Assembly (NCBI RefSeq): GCF_029893635.1
Contig: NZ_JARXYR010000002.1
Location: 248,001-312,000 of the forward strand
DNA from: Variovorax sp. TBS-050B
Lineage (GTDB): Bacteria; Pseudomonadota; Gammaproteobacteria; Burkholderiales; Burkholderiaceae_C
Reading direction: 5' to 3'
Length of the DNA: 64,000 nucleotides
This document shows, piece by piece, positions 46,377-54,991 of this stretch (positions within the stretch are counted from its first letter, which is position 1; every line of letters starts with the position of its first letter). The position numbers and the translations under genes were made by a program. Under the pieces are notes generated by a model, which searched no databases, was not told where the DNA came from, and worked only from the letters and a program-made list of their open reading frames with translations.

Positions 46377-47420
46377 TCAGGCCGCGATCTGCGCCTTGAA
46401 CTGCGCAGCGGCGAAGGCCCAGCTCATGCGCGTGGCATCCGGTCCCTCGGGGTCGCTGAACAGCAGCTTGGGCGCCCCGCCGCTCCACGAATGCCCGAGG
46501 CCTTCGACCTCGCACAGCGTGACGAGCGTGCGCCCCTTGCGCTTGAAGCTGGTGACGCGCATCGGCCGGCGCTTGCCGCGGCGCACCTCGCGCGCGAGCC
46601 CGGGCTTGGCGCCCAGCGCCGTGGCCCAGACGGCCGCGCTGTTGACGGCGTTGCTGGGGGCCACGACCGTGTCGGCGTCGCCGTGCAGCACCAGCATCGG
46701 CGGCAGGGTCGCGAACACCGCCGCCGCGCCCATCGCCTTGCCGACGGCCGTGCTGGGCATCGGCGGCACGTTCCGCCCGCGCATGGCGCCGAGCGCCGTG
46801 GCCGACGAGCTCGCCGCGCCGGGCGCCACGCCCGAATGCATCACCACGGCACGAAAGCGCAGCGGATACCGCGTGGCGAGCAGCGCGGCCATGCTGGCGC
46901 CGGCAGAAAGGCCGGCGAGCGCGACCCGGCTGCGGTCCGCGGGGTACAGCATGCAGGCCTGGTCGACGGCCGCCATCAAGGTGGCAGCCTCGGCGTCGGC
47001 CTTGCCGGAGCGCCGCTCGTACCAGTTCCAGCAGCCCTGCGGATGGGCGAGGCGGTCCTGTTCGGGATAGAGCACCAGAAAGCGCTCCCGCGCCGCAAGG
47101 GCGTTCATGCGCGTGCTGGCCGCGAAATCGCGCCCGGTCTGGCCGCAGCCGTGCAGCATGACCATGAGCGGCAGGCGTTCGCCGGGCTGCAGCTTCAGAT
47201 CGGCCGGCCGGAACAGGTGGTAGCCGCGCGCCCCGCCGGGCCCGATCGCCATGCCGCTGAGCCAGTCGCCCCGGCCCGGCGGCGGCTTGAGCCGCTTGGC
47301 GGTCGCCCGCTGCACCTGGCCCGCGATGCGCCGGCTGTTGCCGAGCGTGGCCTTGGTGAGCGCCCGCAGGTTGCGCTCGTAGGCGCGGGCGAACAGTGCA
47401 GCGGTGGAAAGACGGGGCAT
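46377..47420 (-). CDS. PHB depolymerase / LpqC-type esterase
   Basis: 347 residues, alpha/beta hydrolase of the extracellular PHB depolymerase-like esterase family. The oxyanion region is MVMLHGCGQTGRDFA (about 87-101), the nucleophile elbow LAGLSAGASMA (Ser near 171) and the histidine in GLGHSWSGG. There is no clear signal peptide, so it may be cytoplasmic or use another route. The natural substrate is unknown. Confidence 0.88.
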   Translation of the reverse strand: MPRLSTAALFARAYERNLRALTKATLGNSRRIAGQVQRATAKRLKPPPGRGDWLSGMAIGPGGARGYHLFRPADLKLQPGERLPLMVMLHGCGQTGRDFAASTRMNALAARERFLVLYPEQDRLAHPQGCWNWYERRSGKADAEAATLMAAVDQACMLYPADRSRVALAGLSAGASMAALLATRYPLRFRAVVMHSGVAPGAASSSATALGAMRGRNVPPMPSTAVGKAMGAAAVFATLPPMLVLHGDADTVVAPSNAVNSAAVWATALGAKPGLAREVRRGKRRPMRVTSFKRKGRTLVTLCEVEGLGHSWSGGAPKLLFSDPEGPDATRMSWAFAAAQFKAQIAA

Positions 47421-47445
47421 GGGTGCAGTGTGCCAGCCCCTCCGG

Positions 47446-48360
47446 TCAGTAGATCTCGGGGACCATCATGCTCGCGGGCACCGGCTGCCGCAGGTAGTCG
47501 GCATGGCGTTCGCGCGCGGGCAGTTCGACGGGCGGATGCGGCACCTCCTGGTAGGGCAGCTGGCCGAGCAGATGGCTGATGCAGTTGAGCCGCGCCTTCT
47601 TCTTGTCGACCGCCTGCACCACCCACCAGGGCGCCTCGGGGATGTGCGTGCGCTCGAGCATGATTTCCTTCGCCTTGGTGTATTCCTCCCAGCGGCGGCG
47701 GCTCTCGAGGTCCATCGGGCTCAGCTTCCACTGCTTGAGCGGGTCGTGGATGCGGCCGAGAAAGCGCATGTGCTGCTCGTCGTCGGTGATGGAGAACCAG
47801 TACTTGATGAGCTTGATGCCCGAGCGCACGAGCATCTTCTCGAACTCGGGCACGGTGCGGAAGAATTCCTCGTACTCGTCGTCGGTGCAGAAGCCCATCA
47901 CGCGCTCGACGCCGGCGCGGTTGTACCAGCTGCGGTCGAAGAGCACCATCTCGCCCGCGGCCGGCAGGTGCGCCGCATAGCGCTGGAAGTACCACTGCGT
48001 GCGTTCGCGATCGTTGGGCGCGGGCAGCGCCGCCACGCGCGCCACGCGCGGATTCAGGCGCTGGGTGATGCGCTTGATGACACCGCCCTTGCCCGCCGCG
48101 TCGCGGCCCTCGAAAAGAATGACCACCTTCTGCCTGCTGTGCTGCACCCAGTCCTGCAGCTTGACCAGTTCGCCCTGCAGGCGGAACAGCTCCTTGAAAT
48201 AGAGCTGCCGCGCGGCCTTGTCGCCGGCGCGCACGCCCTGGCCCGCCTCGTCGATGTCGCGGTCCTCAATCTCGAGTTCGAGCTCCTCGTCGTAGCTGTC
48301 GATCAGGTCGCGCGCGATGCGCTGCATCAGGTCTTCGTGGTCCGGCGTCGGCATCGTCAT
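47446..48360 (-). CDS. ppk2: polyphosphate kinase 2
   Basis: 304 residues from ATG 48360. Transfers phosphate between polyphosphate and nucleoside di/monophosphates. Walker A FEGRDAAGKGGVIKRI is near residue 80, the lid region YFQRYAAHLPAAGE near 125, and Walker B VLFDRSWYNRAGVE near 140. It looks like the one-domain class I (ADP/GDP phosphorylating) type. In-frame ATGs at 48381 and 48393 are alternative starts, and none has a good ribosome site. Confidence 0.93.
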   Translation of the reverse strand: MTMPTPDHEDLMQRIARDLIDSYDEELELEIEDRDIDEAGQGVRAGDKAARQLYFKELFRLQGELVKLQDWVQHSRQKVVILFEGRDAAGKGGVIKRITQRLNPRVARVAALPAPNDRERTQWYFQRYAAHLPAAGEMVLFDRSWYNRAGVERVMGFCTDDEYEEFFRTVPEFEKMLVRSGIKLIKYWFSITDDEQHMRFLGRIHDPLKQWKLSPMDLESRRRWEEYTKAKEIMLERTHIPEAPWWVVQAVDKKKARLNCISHLLGQLPYQEVPHPPVELPARERHADYLRQPVPASMMVPEIY

Positions 48361-48467
48361 GGCAGGCAAGGGAAGTCGCATGGAACGGGGCATGCTGCCC
48401 GGCCCGGATGACGGTTGCGTGACGGCCGGCCGCGGCTGACACGAAGTTGTCACACGGGGCGAACACC

Positions 48468-49529
48468 ATGTTCCCACGCCACCAACGCACACGCAAGACC
48501 TTGCCGGCACTCCATGACCTGGCCGCCAATTCGTACGGCGGCGACGAAGCCGGGCTGATCTGCGGCTACCTGTTCGACACCGACGCGCCCGCGCCGGTGC
48601 ACGCGATCGACTCGACGCAGGCCGCGGCCTGGCTCGGCGCCGAACCGCCGGCCGGCCCCGCCTTCCTCTGGCTGCACTTCAACCTGAGCCACGCCCAGGC
48701 CGAGCGCTGGCTGCTGCGCCATGCGCGGCTCTCCGACGCCTTCTACGAAGCGCTGCACGAGGGCCTGCCCTCCACGCGCATCGAGCGCGCCGACGACTCG
48801 CTGATCGCGGTCATCAACGACGTGCATTTCGAATTCAGCTTCGAGCCCTCGGACATCTCCACGCTCTGGATCAGCGTCGGGCCGCGGCTCGTGGTCACGG
48901 CGCGCGCCAAGCCGCTGCGCTCGGTCGATGCGCTGCGCACTGCAGTGAAGGCCGGCGACGCGCCGCGTTCGAGCACCGAGCTGCTCGAGCATCTGCTGCG
49001 CGCGCAGGCCGACGTGCTGGTGAAGATCGTGCGCGGCGTCACGGCCCGCATCGACCGCATCGAGGACGAGCTGCTCGCGGGTCGGCTCGACCACAAGCGC
49101 GCGCGGCTCGGCGTGCTGCGCCGGCTGCTGGTGCGGCTGCAGCGGCTGCTCGCGCCGGAGCCGGCCGCCCTGTTCCGCCTGCTGCAGGGGCCGCCGGCCT
49201 GGATGGCCGAACCCGATGCGCAGGCGCTGCGCGCCTCGACCGAGGAGTTCTCGGTGGTGCTGCGCGACATGCAGGCATTGCAGGAGCGCATCAAGCTGCT
49301 GCAGGAAGAAATCGCCGCCAACGTGAACGAGGACAACAACCGCAGCCTGTTCGTGCTCACGGTGGTGACGGTGCTCGCGCTGCCGATCAACATCCTCGCG
49401 GGCCTGTTCGGCATGAACGTGGGCGGCATCCCGCTGGCGGAGCACAGGCACGGCTTCTGGATCGTGGTGGCGATCGTCGCGAGCTTCACCGCGGTGGCCG
49501 CCTGGGCGGCTTTTCGCAAGAAGCGCTAG
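48468..49529 (+). CDS. CorA family divalent-cation transporter (ZntB-like)
   Basis: 353 residues. A large N-terminal cytoplasmic domain with long helices precedes two C-terminal membrane segments. The GMN signature follows the first (LAGLFGMNVGGIPL, about residue 322). The family mediates Mg2+, Co2+ or Zn2+ transport. The length and WLHFNLSHAQAERWL resemble ZntB. ATG 48468 is chosen over an in-frame TTG at 48447. Confidence 0.9.
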   Translation: MFPRHQRTRKTLPALHDLAANSYGGDEAGLICGYLFDTDAPAPVHAIDSTQAAAWLGAEPPAGPAFLWLHFNLSHAQAERWLLRHARLSDAFYEALHEGLPSTRIERADDSLIAVINDVHFEFSFEPSDISTLWISVGPRLVVTARAKPLRSVDALRTAVKAGDAPRSSTELLEHLLRAQADVLVKIVRGVTARIDRIEDELLAGRLDHKRARLGVLRRLLVRLQRLLAPEPAALFRLLQGPPAWMAEPDAQALRASTEEFSVVLRDMQALQERIKLLQEEIAANVNEDNNRSLFVLTVVTVLALPINILAGLFGMNVGGIPLAEHRHGFWIVVAIVASFTAVAAWAAFRKKR

Positions 49530-49551
49530 CGCCCATGGCACGTTGCATTAA

Positions 49552-49570
49552 TGCTATTTATTTAATAGCA
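49552..49570. repeat. A/T-rich hairpin TGCTATT-5-AATAGCA
   Basis: A perfect 7-base stem with a five-base loop just after the CorA-like gene, followed by another AATAGCAT at 49576. It is the most A/T-rich spot nearby. It may end the upstream transcript or be a remnant of a small dispersed element. Confidence 0.5.
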
Positions 49571-49623
49571 ACCCCAATAGCATCCATGCGCCCGCATCGG
49601 CGTTCCATACCCAATAGAATGCC

Positions 49624-50484
49624 GTGGTGTCCTCCATTCTCAACGCCGATCTGCACTGCCATTCCGTGGTCTCGGACGGCACGCTGACGCCCGAAGAACT
49701 GGCCGCGCGCGCCGCGGCCAACGGCGTGGAGCTGTGGGCGCTGACCGACCACGACGAGATCGGCGGCCAGCACCGCGCGGCCGCCGCGGCCCGCGCGCAC
49801 GGGATGCGCTACCTGACAGGCACCGAGATCTCGGTCACCTTCGCCAACGAGACCGTGCACATCGTGGGCCTGGGTTTCGACCCCGACGACGCCGCGATGA
49901 CCCAGGGCCTGTACGACACCCGGGGCGGCCGAGGCAAGCGCGCGATGGAGATGGCCGAGGGGCTGGCGCGCGTGGGCATCCACGGGGCCTACGAAGGCGC
50001 GCTCAAGTTCGTCGGCAACCCCGAACTGATCTCGCGCACGCATTTCGCGCGCTTCCTGGTCGAGCAGGGCCACTGCCGCGACACGCCCGAGGTGTTCCGC
50101 AAGTTCCTGACCGAAGGCAAGCCCGGCTACGTGCCGCACCGCTGGGCCACGCTGAAGGACGCGGTGCAATGGATCACGGCCGCCAAGGGCATGGCGGTCA
50201 TCGCCCACCCCGGGCGCTACAAGTTCACCGCGAACGAGGAATACGCGCTGTTCCTCGAGTTCAAGGCGCATGGCGGGCAGGCGATCGAGGTCGTCACCGG
50301 CAGCCATACGACGGCCGAATATGTCGAGTACGCCGACAAGGCGCTCGAGTTCGATTTCGCCGCCTCGCGCGGCAGCGATTTCCACAGCCCCGACGAAAGC
50401 CACTGCGACCTCGGCCAGCTGCCACCGTTGCCCGGTGCGCTCACGCCGGTGTGGGAACTGCTCAGCGACCGCATCCAGCAGTGA
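49624..50484 (+). CDS. rnm: PHP-domain 5'-3' exoribonuclease / nucleoside bisphosphatase (RNase AM)
   Basis: 286 residues, homologue of E. coli YciV (RNase AM). PHP metal motifs: DLHCHSVVSDG near residue 9, LTDHDEIGG near 40, and SDFHSPDESHCDLG near 257. It trims RNA 5' ends and hydrolyses 3',5'-bisphosphate nucleotides in studied members. GTG 49624 or GTG 49627 is the start. The next gene's GTG overlaps its TGA. In E. coli the neighbour is yciO, which here follows one gene later. Confidence 0.9.
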   Translation: MVSSILNADLHCHSVVSDGTLTPEELAARAAANGVELWALTDHDEIGGQHRAAAAARAHGMRYLTGTEISVTFANETVHIVGLGFDPDDAAMTQGLYDTRGGRGKRAMEMAEGLARVGIHGAYEGALKFVGNPELISRTHFARFLVEQGHCRDTPEVFRKFLTEGKPGYVPHRWATLKDAVQWITAAKGMAVIAHPGRYKFTANEEYALFLEFKAHGGQAIEVVTGSHTTAEYVEYADKALEFDFAASRGSDFHSPDESHCDLGQLPPLPGALTPVWELLSDRIQQ

Positions 50485-51458
50485 GCCAGTCCCCCGGGCC
50501 CGGCACCGACAGCGCGGCCACCGCGGCACTGGCCCAGGCGCGCGCCGCGGCGCGCGAGACGCGCGACCTCGAATCCGAACGCATCCTCGCGGGCATCGGC
50601 ATGGTGCTGGTGGCGGTGGCCTGCTTCGCCACGCTCGACACGGCCACCAAGACCTCGACCGCCGCGGTGCCGATCCTGATGGGCGTCTGGTTCCGCTATG
50701 CCTTCCAGGCCGTGGCCACCACGGCCGTGCTGCTGCCGATGCATGGCGTCGCGCTGCTGCGCACGCAGCACCCGCGCTACCAGTTGCTGCGCGGCGCGCT
50801 GCTGCTGGCCTCGAGCACGCTGGCCTTCCTGAGCCTGCGCTACATGCCGCTGGCCGAGTTCACCTCGATCGTGCTGATCGCGCCGCTGGTCATCACGCTG
50901 CTCGCGGCCACCACGCTCAAGGAGCGCGTCTCGGCGCTGCGCTGGACGCTCGTGGCCGGCGGCTTCGCCGGCACGCTGGTGATCCTGCGCCCCGGCGGCG
51001 ACGCCTTCAGCTGGGCCGTGCTGCTGCCGATCGGCCTGGTGCTGACCAACGCCTGGTTCCAGGTGCTCACGAGCAAGCTGGCGCAGACCGAGAGCCCGCT
51101 CACGATGCACTTCTACACCGGCTGGGTCGGCACGCTGCTCGCGTCGCTCGCGCTGCCCTTCGTGTGGACCGCCCTGCCCTCGTGGCACTGGTGGGCGCTG
51201 CTGTGCCTGATGGGCTTCATGGGCACGGTGGGGCACTTCATCCTGATCCTCGCCTACCAGCGCGCGCCGGCCTCCACGCTCACGCCCTACCTCTACGCGC
51301 AGATCGCGTTCGCGATGCTCGGCGGCTGGCTGGTGTTCTCGCACGTGCCCGACCGCTTCTCGCTGATCGGCATGGCGATGATCGCCGTCTGCGGCGCCGC
51401 CGGCGCCTGGCTCACGGTGCGCGAGCGCCGCGTGCCGATCGAACCCGCTGAATCCTGA
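50481..51458 (+). CDS. EamA/DMT family transporter
   Basis: 325 residues with ten predicted membrane segments in two EamA repeats. Each repeat ends with the typical pattern (SLRYMPLAEFTSIVLIAPL; AYQRAPASTLTPYLYAQIAF). The first 40 residues are hydrophilic. The GTG at 50481 overlaps the preceding stop (GTGA), which indicates coupling. The exported metabolite is unknown. Confidence 0.9.
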   Translation: MSQSPGPGTDSAATAALAQARAAARETRDLESERILAGIGMVLVAVACFATLDTATKTSTAAVPILMGVWFRYAFQAVATTAVLLPMHGVALLRTQHPRYQLLRGALLLASSTLAFLSLRYMPLAEFTSIVLIAPLVITLLAATTLKERVSALRWTLVAGGFAGTLVILRPGGDAFSWAVLLPIGLVLTNAWFQVLTSKLAQTESPLTMHFYTGWVGTLLASLALPFVWTALPSWHWWALLCLMGFMGTVGHFILILAYQRAPASTLTPYLYAQIAFAMLGGWLVFSHVPDRFSLIGMAMIAVCGAAGAWLTVRERRVPIEPAES

Positions 51459-51473
51459 CCCGGAGTCCTCCCC

Positions 51474-52109
51474 ATGGCCCAGTTCTTCGAAGTCCATCCC
51501 GACAACCCGCAGCAGCGCCTGCTCAAGCAGGCCGCCACGCTACTGCAGCGCGGCGAGATCGTGGCGGTGCCCACCGATTCGAGCTATGCGCTCGCCTGCC
51601 ATCTCGACGACAAGGACGCGGTCGACGCGCTGCGCCGCATCCGGCAGGTCGACGAGAAGCACCACCTGACGCTGATCTGCCGCGACCTCAGCGAACTGGC
51701 CAACTACGCGCGCGTCGACAACAAGCAGTACCGGCTGCTGAAGGCGGCCACGCCCGGCCCCTACACCTTCCTGCTCGAAGCCACCAAGGAAGTGCCGCGC
51801 CGCGTGAGCCACCCGCAGCGCAAGACCATCGGCCTGCGCGTGCCCGACCACCGCGTGCTCGGCGAACTGCTCGCACTGCATGGCGCACCGCTGCTGGCCA
51901 CCACGCTGATCCCGCCCGGCGAGACCGAGGCGATGAACGATGCACAGGCGATCCGCGAGCGCTTCGAGAAGCAGATCGCCGCCGTGATCGACGCGGGCGC
52001 CTGCCCTTCGCAACCCACCACCGTGGTCGATCTCACGCCGATGGGCACGGGCGACGAGCCCCTGGTCGTGCGCCAGGGCCGCGGCGCGCTGGCGGTGCTC
52101 GGCCTCTGA
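51474..52109 (+). CDS. YciO/Sua5/TsaC family protein
   Basis: 211 residues of the YrdC fold, the L-threonylcarbamoyladenylate synthase family. PTDSSYALACHLDDKDAVD near residue 30 and KHHLTLICRDLSELANYA near 62 bind nucleotide in TsaC. The length and sequence are closer to YciO than to TsaC, so it is probably not the main tRNA t6A enzyme. AGTCCTCCCC-ATG gives a weak ribosome site. Confidence 0.9.
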   Translation: MAQFFEVHPDNPQQRLLKQAATLLQRGEIVAVPTDSSYALACHLDDKDAVDALRRIRQVDEKHHLTLICRDLSELANYARVDNKQYRLLKAATPGPYTFLLEATKEVPRRVSHPQRKTIGLRVPDHRVLGELLALHGAPLLATTLIPPGETEAMNDAQAIRERFEKQIAAVIDAGACPSQPTTVVDLTPMGTGDEPLVVRQGRGALAVLGL

Positions 52110-52152
52110 CGAGCGGCATCGAAGCCTTCACGCTGTCTGACACAATCGCCCA

Positions 52153-52824
52153 GTGGATATCTCCAACCTCATACAGACCGTCCTGATCTACGCACTGCCG
52201 GTGATCTTCGCCATCACCGTGCACGAGGCGGCGCACGGCTATGTGGCACGCCACTTCGGCGACAACACCGCCGAAGTCATGGGCCGCGTGACCCTCAATC
52301 CGATGAAGCACATCGATCCCATCGGGACCATCCTGATGCCGCTGATGCTCTATTTCGCGACCTCCGGTGCCTTCCTTTTCGGGTATGCCAAACCGGTGCC
52401 GGTGAACTTCGGCCGGCTGCGCCATCCGAAGCGCGACATGATCTGGGTGGCGCTGGCGGGCCCCGCATCGAACTTCGTGCAGGCCATCCTGTGGGCACTG
52501 CTGCTGGTGGCATTGCTGGCCGCGGGCGTCGACGAGACCTTTTTCATCAAGATGGCGCAGGGCGGCGTGCTGGTCAACCTCGTGATGTGGGCCTTCAACC
52601 TCTTTCCGCTGCCGCCGCTCGACGGCGGCCGCGTGCTCGCGGGCCTGCTTCCCAACGGACCGGCGCAGAATTTCCTCGCGCGCATCGAGCCCTTCGGCTT
52701 CTTCATCGTGATGGGCCTGGTGCTCGCGGGCATCGTCAGCACCTTCTGGCTGCGTCCGCTGATGGATGCCGGATACGCCGTCCTGAACCTGCTTATTTCC
52801 CCGCTCACGGCTTTGCTGCGTTAA
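52153..52824 (+). CDS. site-2 protease family (M50) membrane metalloprotease
   Basis: 223 residues with about six membrane segments. The zinc motif HEAAH is in ITVHEAAHGYVARHFGD (about residue 24), and the third ligand region NLFPLPPLDGGRVL is near 155. It lacks PDZ domains and so belongs to the small SpoIVFB-like group. The start is GTG 52153. The substrate is unknown. Confidence 0.92.
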   Translation: MDISNLIQTVLIYALPVIFAITVHEAAHGYVARHFGDNTAEVMGRVTLNPMKHIDPIGTILMPLMLYFATSGAFLFGYAKPVPVNFGRLRHPKRDMIWVALAGPASNFVQAILWALLLVALLAAGVDETFFIKMAQGGVLVNLVMWAFNLFPLPPLDGGRVLAGLLPNGPAQNFLARIEPFGFFIVMGLVLAGIVSTFWLRPLMDAGYAVLNLLISPLTALLR

Positions 52825-52836
52825 GTTCCTTCTCTC

Positions 52837-54168
52837 ATGGCTACGTCTTCCTCCGCTCCCCTGCGCGTCCTGACCGGCATCACGCCGTCGGGCACGCCGC
52901 ACCTCGGCAACTACGTCGGCTCGATCCGCCACTCGGTGCGGCAGAGCGTGGCGCCGGGCGTGGAGAGCTTCTTCTTCCTGGCCGACTACCACGCACTCAT
53001 CAAGGTGCAGGACCCGGCGCTGATCCAGCGCTCCACGCTCGAGATCGCCGCGAGCTGGCTCGCCTGCGGGCTCGATCCCGAGCGCGTGACCTTCTACCGC
53101 CAGTCGGACATCGTCGAGATCCCCGAGCTCACGTGGTTCCTCACCTGCGTGACCGGCAAGGGCGTGCTCAACCGCGCCCATGCCTACAAGGCCCAGCTCG
53201 ACAAGAACATCGCCAAGGGCGAGGACCCGGACGCCGACGTGACGGCCGGCCTCTTCATGTACCCGGTGCTCATGGGCGCCGACATCCTGATGTTCAACGC
53301 GCACAAGGTGCCCGTGGGCCGCGACCAGGTGCAGCACATCGAGATGGCGCGCGACATGGCGCAGCGCTTCAACCACCAGTACGGCGAGCACTTCACGCTG
53401 CCCGAGGCCGAGATCGACGACGCCGTCGCCACCCTGCCCGGCCTCGACGGCCGCAAGATGAGCAAGAGCTACGGCAACACCATCCCGATGTTCGCGCCGC
53501 GCGCCCAGTTGCAGAAGCAGATTGCAAGCATCGTGACCGACTCGCGCGCACCGGGCGAGCCCAAGGAGACCGAGGGCTCGGCGCTGTTCCAGATCTACCA
53601 GGCCTTCGCGAGCGCCGAAGAGACCGAGACCCTGCGCCGTGCCTATGCCGATGGCATCGCCTGGGGCGACGCCAAGCAGCTGCTGTTCGAGCGCATCGAC
53701 CGCGAAGTGGCGCCGCTGCGCGAGCGCTACGAAGCGCTCATGAACGACCCGGCGCAGATCGAGCGCATCCTGCTCGCCGGCGCCGAGAAGGCGCGCCTGC
53801 TCTCGCGCCCCTTCATGACCGAGCTGCGCCACGCGGTCGGGCTGCGCAACCTGGCGGCGGGCCGCGACAAGGGCGGCGCGCGCAAGGCGGCCAAGGCCTC
53901 GAAGCCGAGCTTCAAGCAGTACCGCGAGCGCGACGGCATGTTCTATTTCAAGCTGCTCGACGCGCAGGGCACCGCCTTGCTGCAGAGCCGCGGCTTCGTC
54001 TCGCCGCAGGAGGCGGGGCGCGCCATTGCCGCCCTGCAGCAGCAGCGCGGCGCGGCGCTGTCCGCGCTCGCGGACCAGCTCGAGCCGGCGGGCACGGAAG
54101 AATTGCGCGCTGCGAGCGAAGCGCTGGAAGCACTGGCGGAGGCGGCATCCGCTGGCAACGGAAGCTGA
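52837..54168 (+). CDS. trpS: tryptophan-tRNA ligase with C-terminal extension
   Basis: 443 residues. The class I synthetase core has the HIGH-like TPSGTPHLGNYVGS (about 13-26) and the KMSKS loop GRKMSKSYGN (about 205). E. coli TrpS is about 334 residues. The extra C-terminal 100 hold a lysine-rich linker (ARKAAKASKPSFKQ), a short beta unit resembling a DUF1508/YegP repeat (RERDGMFYFKLLDAQG), and an acidic helix. The role of this extension is unknown. It starts 12 bases after the M50 gene. Confidence 0.95.
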   Translation: MATSSSAPLRVLTGITPSGTPHLGNYVGSIRHSVRQSVAPGVESFFFLADYHALIKVQDPALIQRSTLEIAASWLACGLDPERVTFYRQSDIVEIPELTWFLTCVTGKGVLNRAHAYKAQLDKNIAKGEDPDADVTAGLFMYPVLMGADILMFNAHKVPVGRDQVQHIEMARDMAQRFNHQYGEHFTLPEAEIDDAVATLPGLDGRKMSKSYGNTIPMFAPRAQLQKQIASIVTDSRAPGEPKETEGSALFQIYQAFASAEETETLRRAYADGIAWGDAKQLLFERIDREVAPLRERYEALMNDPAQIERILLAGAEKARLLSRPFMTELRHAVGLRNLAAGRDKGGARKAAKASKPSFKQYRERDGMFYFKLLDAQGTALLQSRGFVSPQEAGRAIAALQQQRGAALSALADQLEPAGTEELRAASEALEALAEAASAGNGS

Positions 54169-54243
54169 GCTCCCTCCCGCGGCCGAGTGCCGGAGAGTGA
54201 CCAGAAGAGAAGACGACGGGCGATCACCAACGAGGAAGAAAAC

Positions 54244-54849
54244 ATGAGCATTTATGTCATCGACGACCACCCCCTGATGCGCGACGCGATCGTGATGGTG
54301 CTGCGACGCCTTCGGCCGGCCGAGAACATCGTTGAACTCGACCGCCTCGACAAGCTCGCGGGCTCCGTGGCGCAGCGCGGCGCGCCCACGCTGTTCTGCC
54401 TCGACCTGAAGCTGCCGGACACCAACGGCGTCTCGGGCGTGGTCGCGGTCAAGCAGGTCTATCCGAACGTGCCGATCGCCGTCTACTCGGCGGCGCCGGC
54501 CGCGGACATGGAAGACGCCTGCATCGAAGCGGGCGCCGACACCTACATCGAGAAGTCGGCGAGTTCGGCCGAGCTCGCGGCGGCGCTGCGCGGCCTGCTG
54601 ATGGCCGGCTCCGAGGAAGCCGACGAGCCGGCCCTGGCGAGCAACAGCAAGCTCTCGAAGCGCCAGACGCAACTGATCGCGATGCTCGACAAGGGCATGA
54701 GCAACCGCGACATCGCGACCGACCTCGAGATCAGCGAGCACACGGTCAAGGTGCACCTGTGGCGCCTGTTCCGCCGGCTGGGCGTGAAGAGCCGCACGCA
54801 GGCGCTGCACTACGCGCGCACGAACGGCTTGCTGTCGTCGGGGAACTGA
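54244..54849 (+). CDS. NarL/FixJ-type response regulator
   Basis: 201 residues. Receiver domain with YVIDDHPLMRDA and the phosphorylated aspartate in LFCLDLKLPDTNG (about residue 59), then a LuxR-type helix-turn-helix (LSKRQTQLIAMLDKGMSNRD, then LEISEHTVKVHLWRLFRRLG). ATG 54244 follows ACGAGGAAGAAA. The sensor kinase at 54992 faces it across a shared terminator and is its likely partner. Confidence 0.93.
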   Translation: MSIYVIDDHPLMRDAIVMVLRRLRPAENIVELDRLDKLAGSVAQRGAPTLFCLDLKLPDTNGVSGVVAVKQVYPNVPIAVYSAAPAADMEDACIEAGADTYIEKSASSAELAAALRGLLMAGSEEADEPALASNSKLSKRQTQLIAMLDKGMSNRDIATDLEISEHTVKVHLWRLFRRLGVKSRTQALHYARTNGLLSSGN

Positions 54850-54924
54850 GGAGGCACTGCCCTTCGCGGGCGGGCAACACCGGCACGGACGGCGCCTCGC
54901 GTCGAGGCGGGGCTCCCGCTGCAG

Positions 54925-54947
54925 AAACCGCGCTTCGGCGCGGTTTT
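54925..54947 (+). terminator. intrinsic terminator between response regulator and kinase
   Basis: AAACCGCGC (54925-54933), a TTCG loop, and GCGCGGTTT (54938-54946) form a 9-base stem ending in a T-run. It probably stops the response-regulator transcript and, less strongly, the opposing kinase transcript. Confidence 0.85.
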
Positions 54948-54991
54948 GCGTTGGTGGGTGCGTAGGGTGGAAAGGCGCGGCTTGCTTGCGA

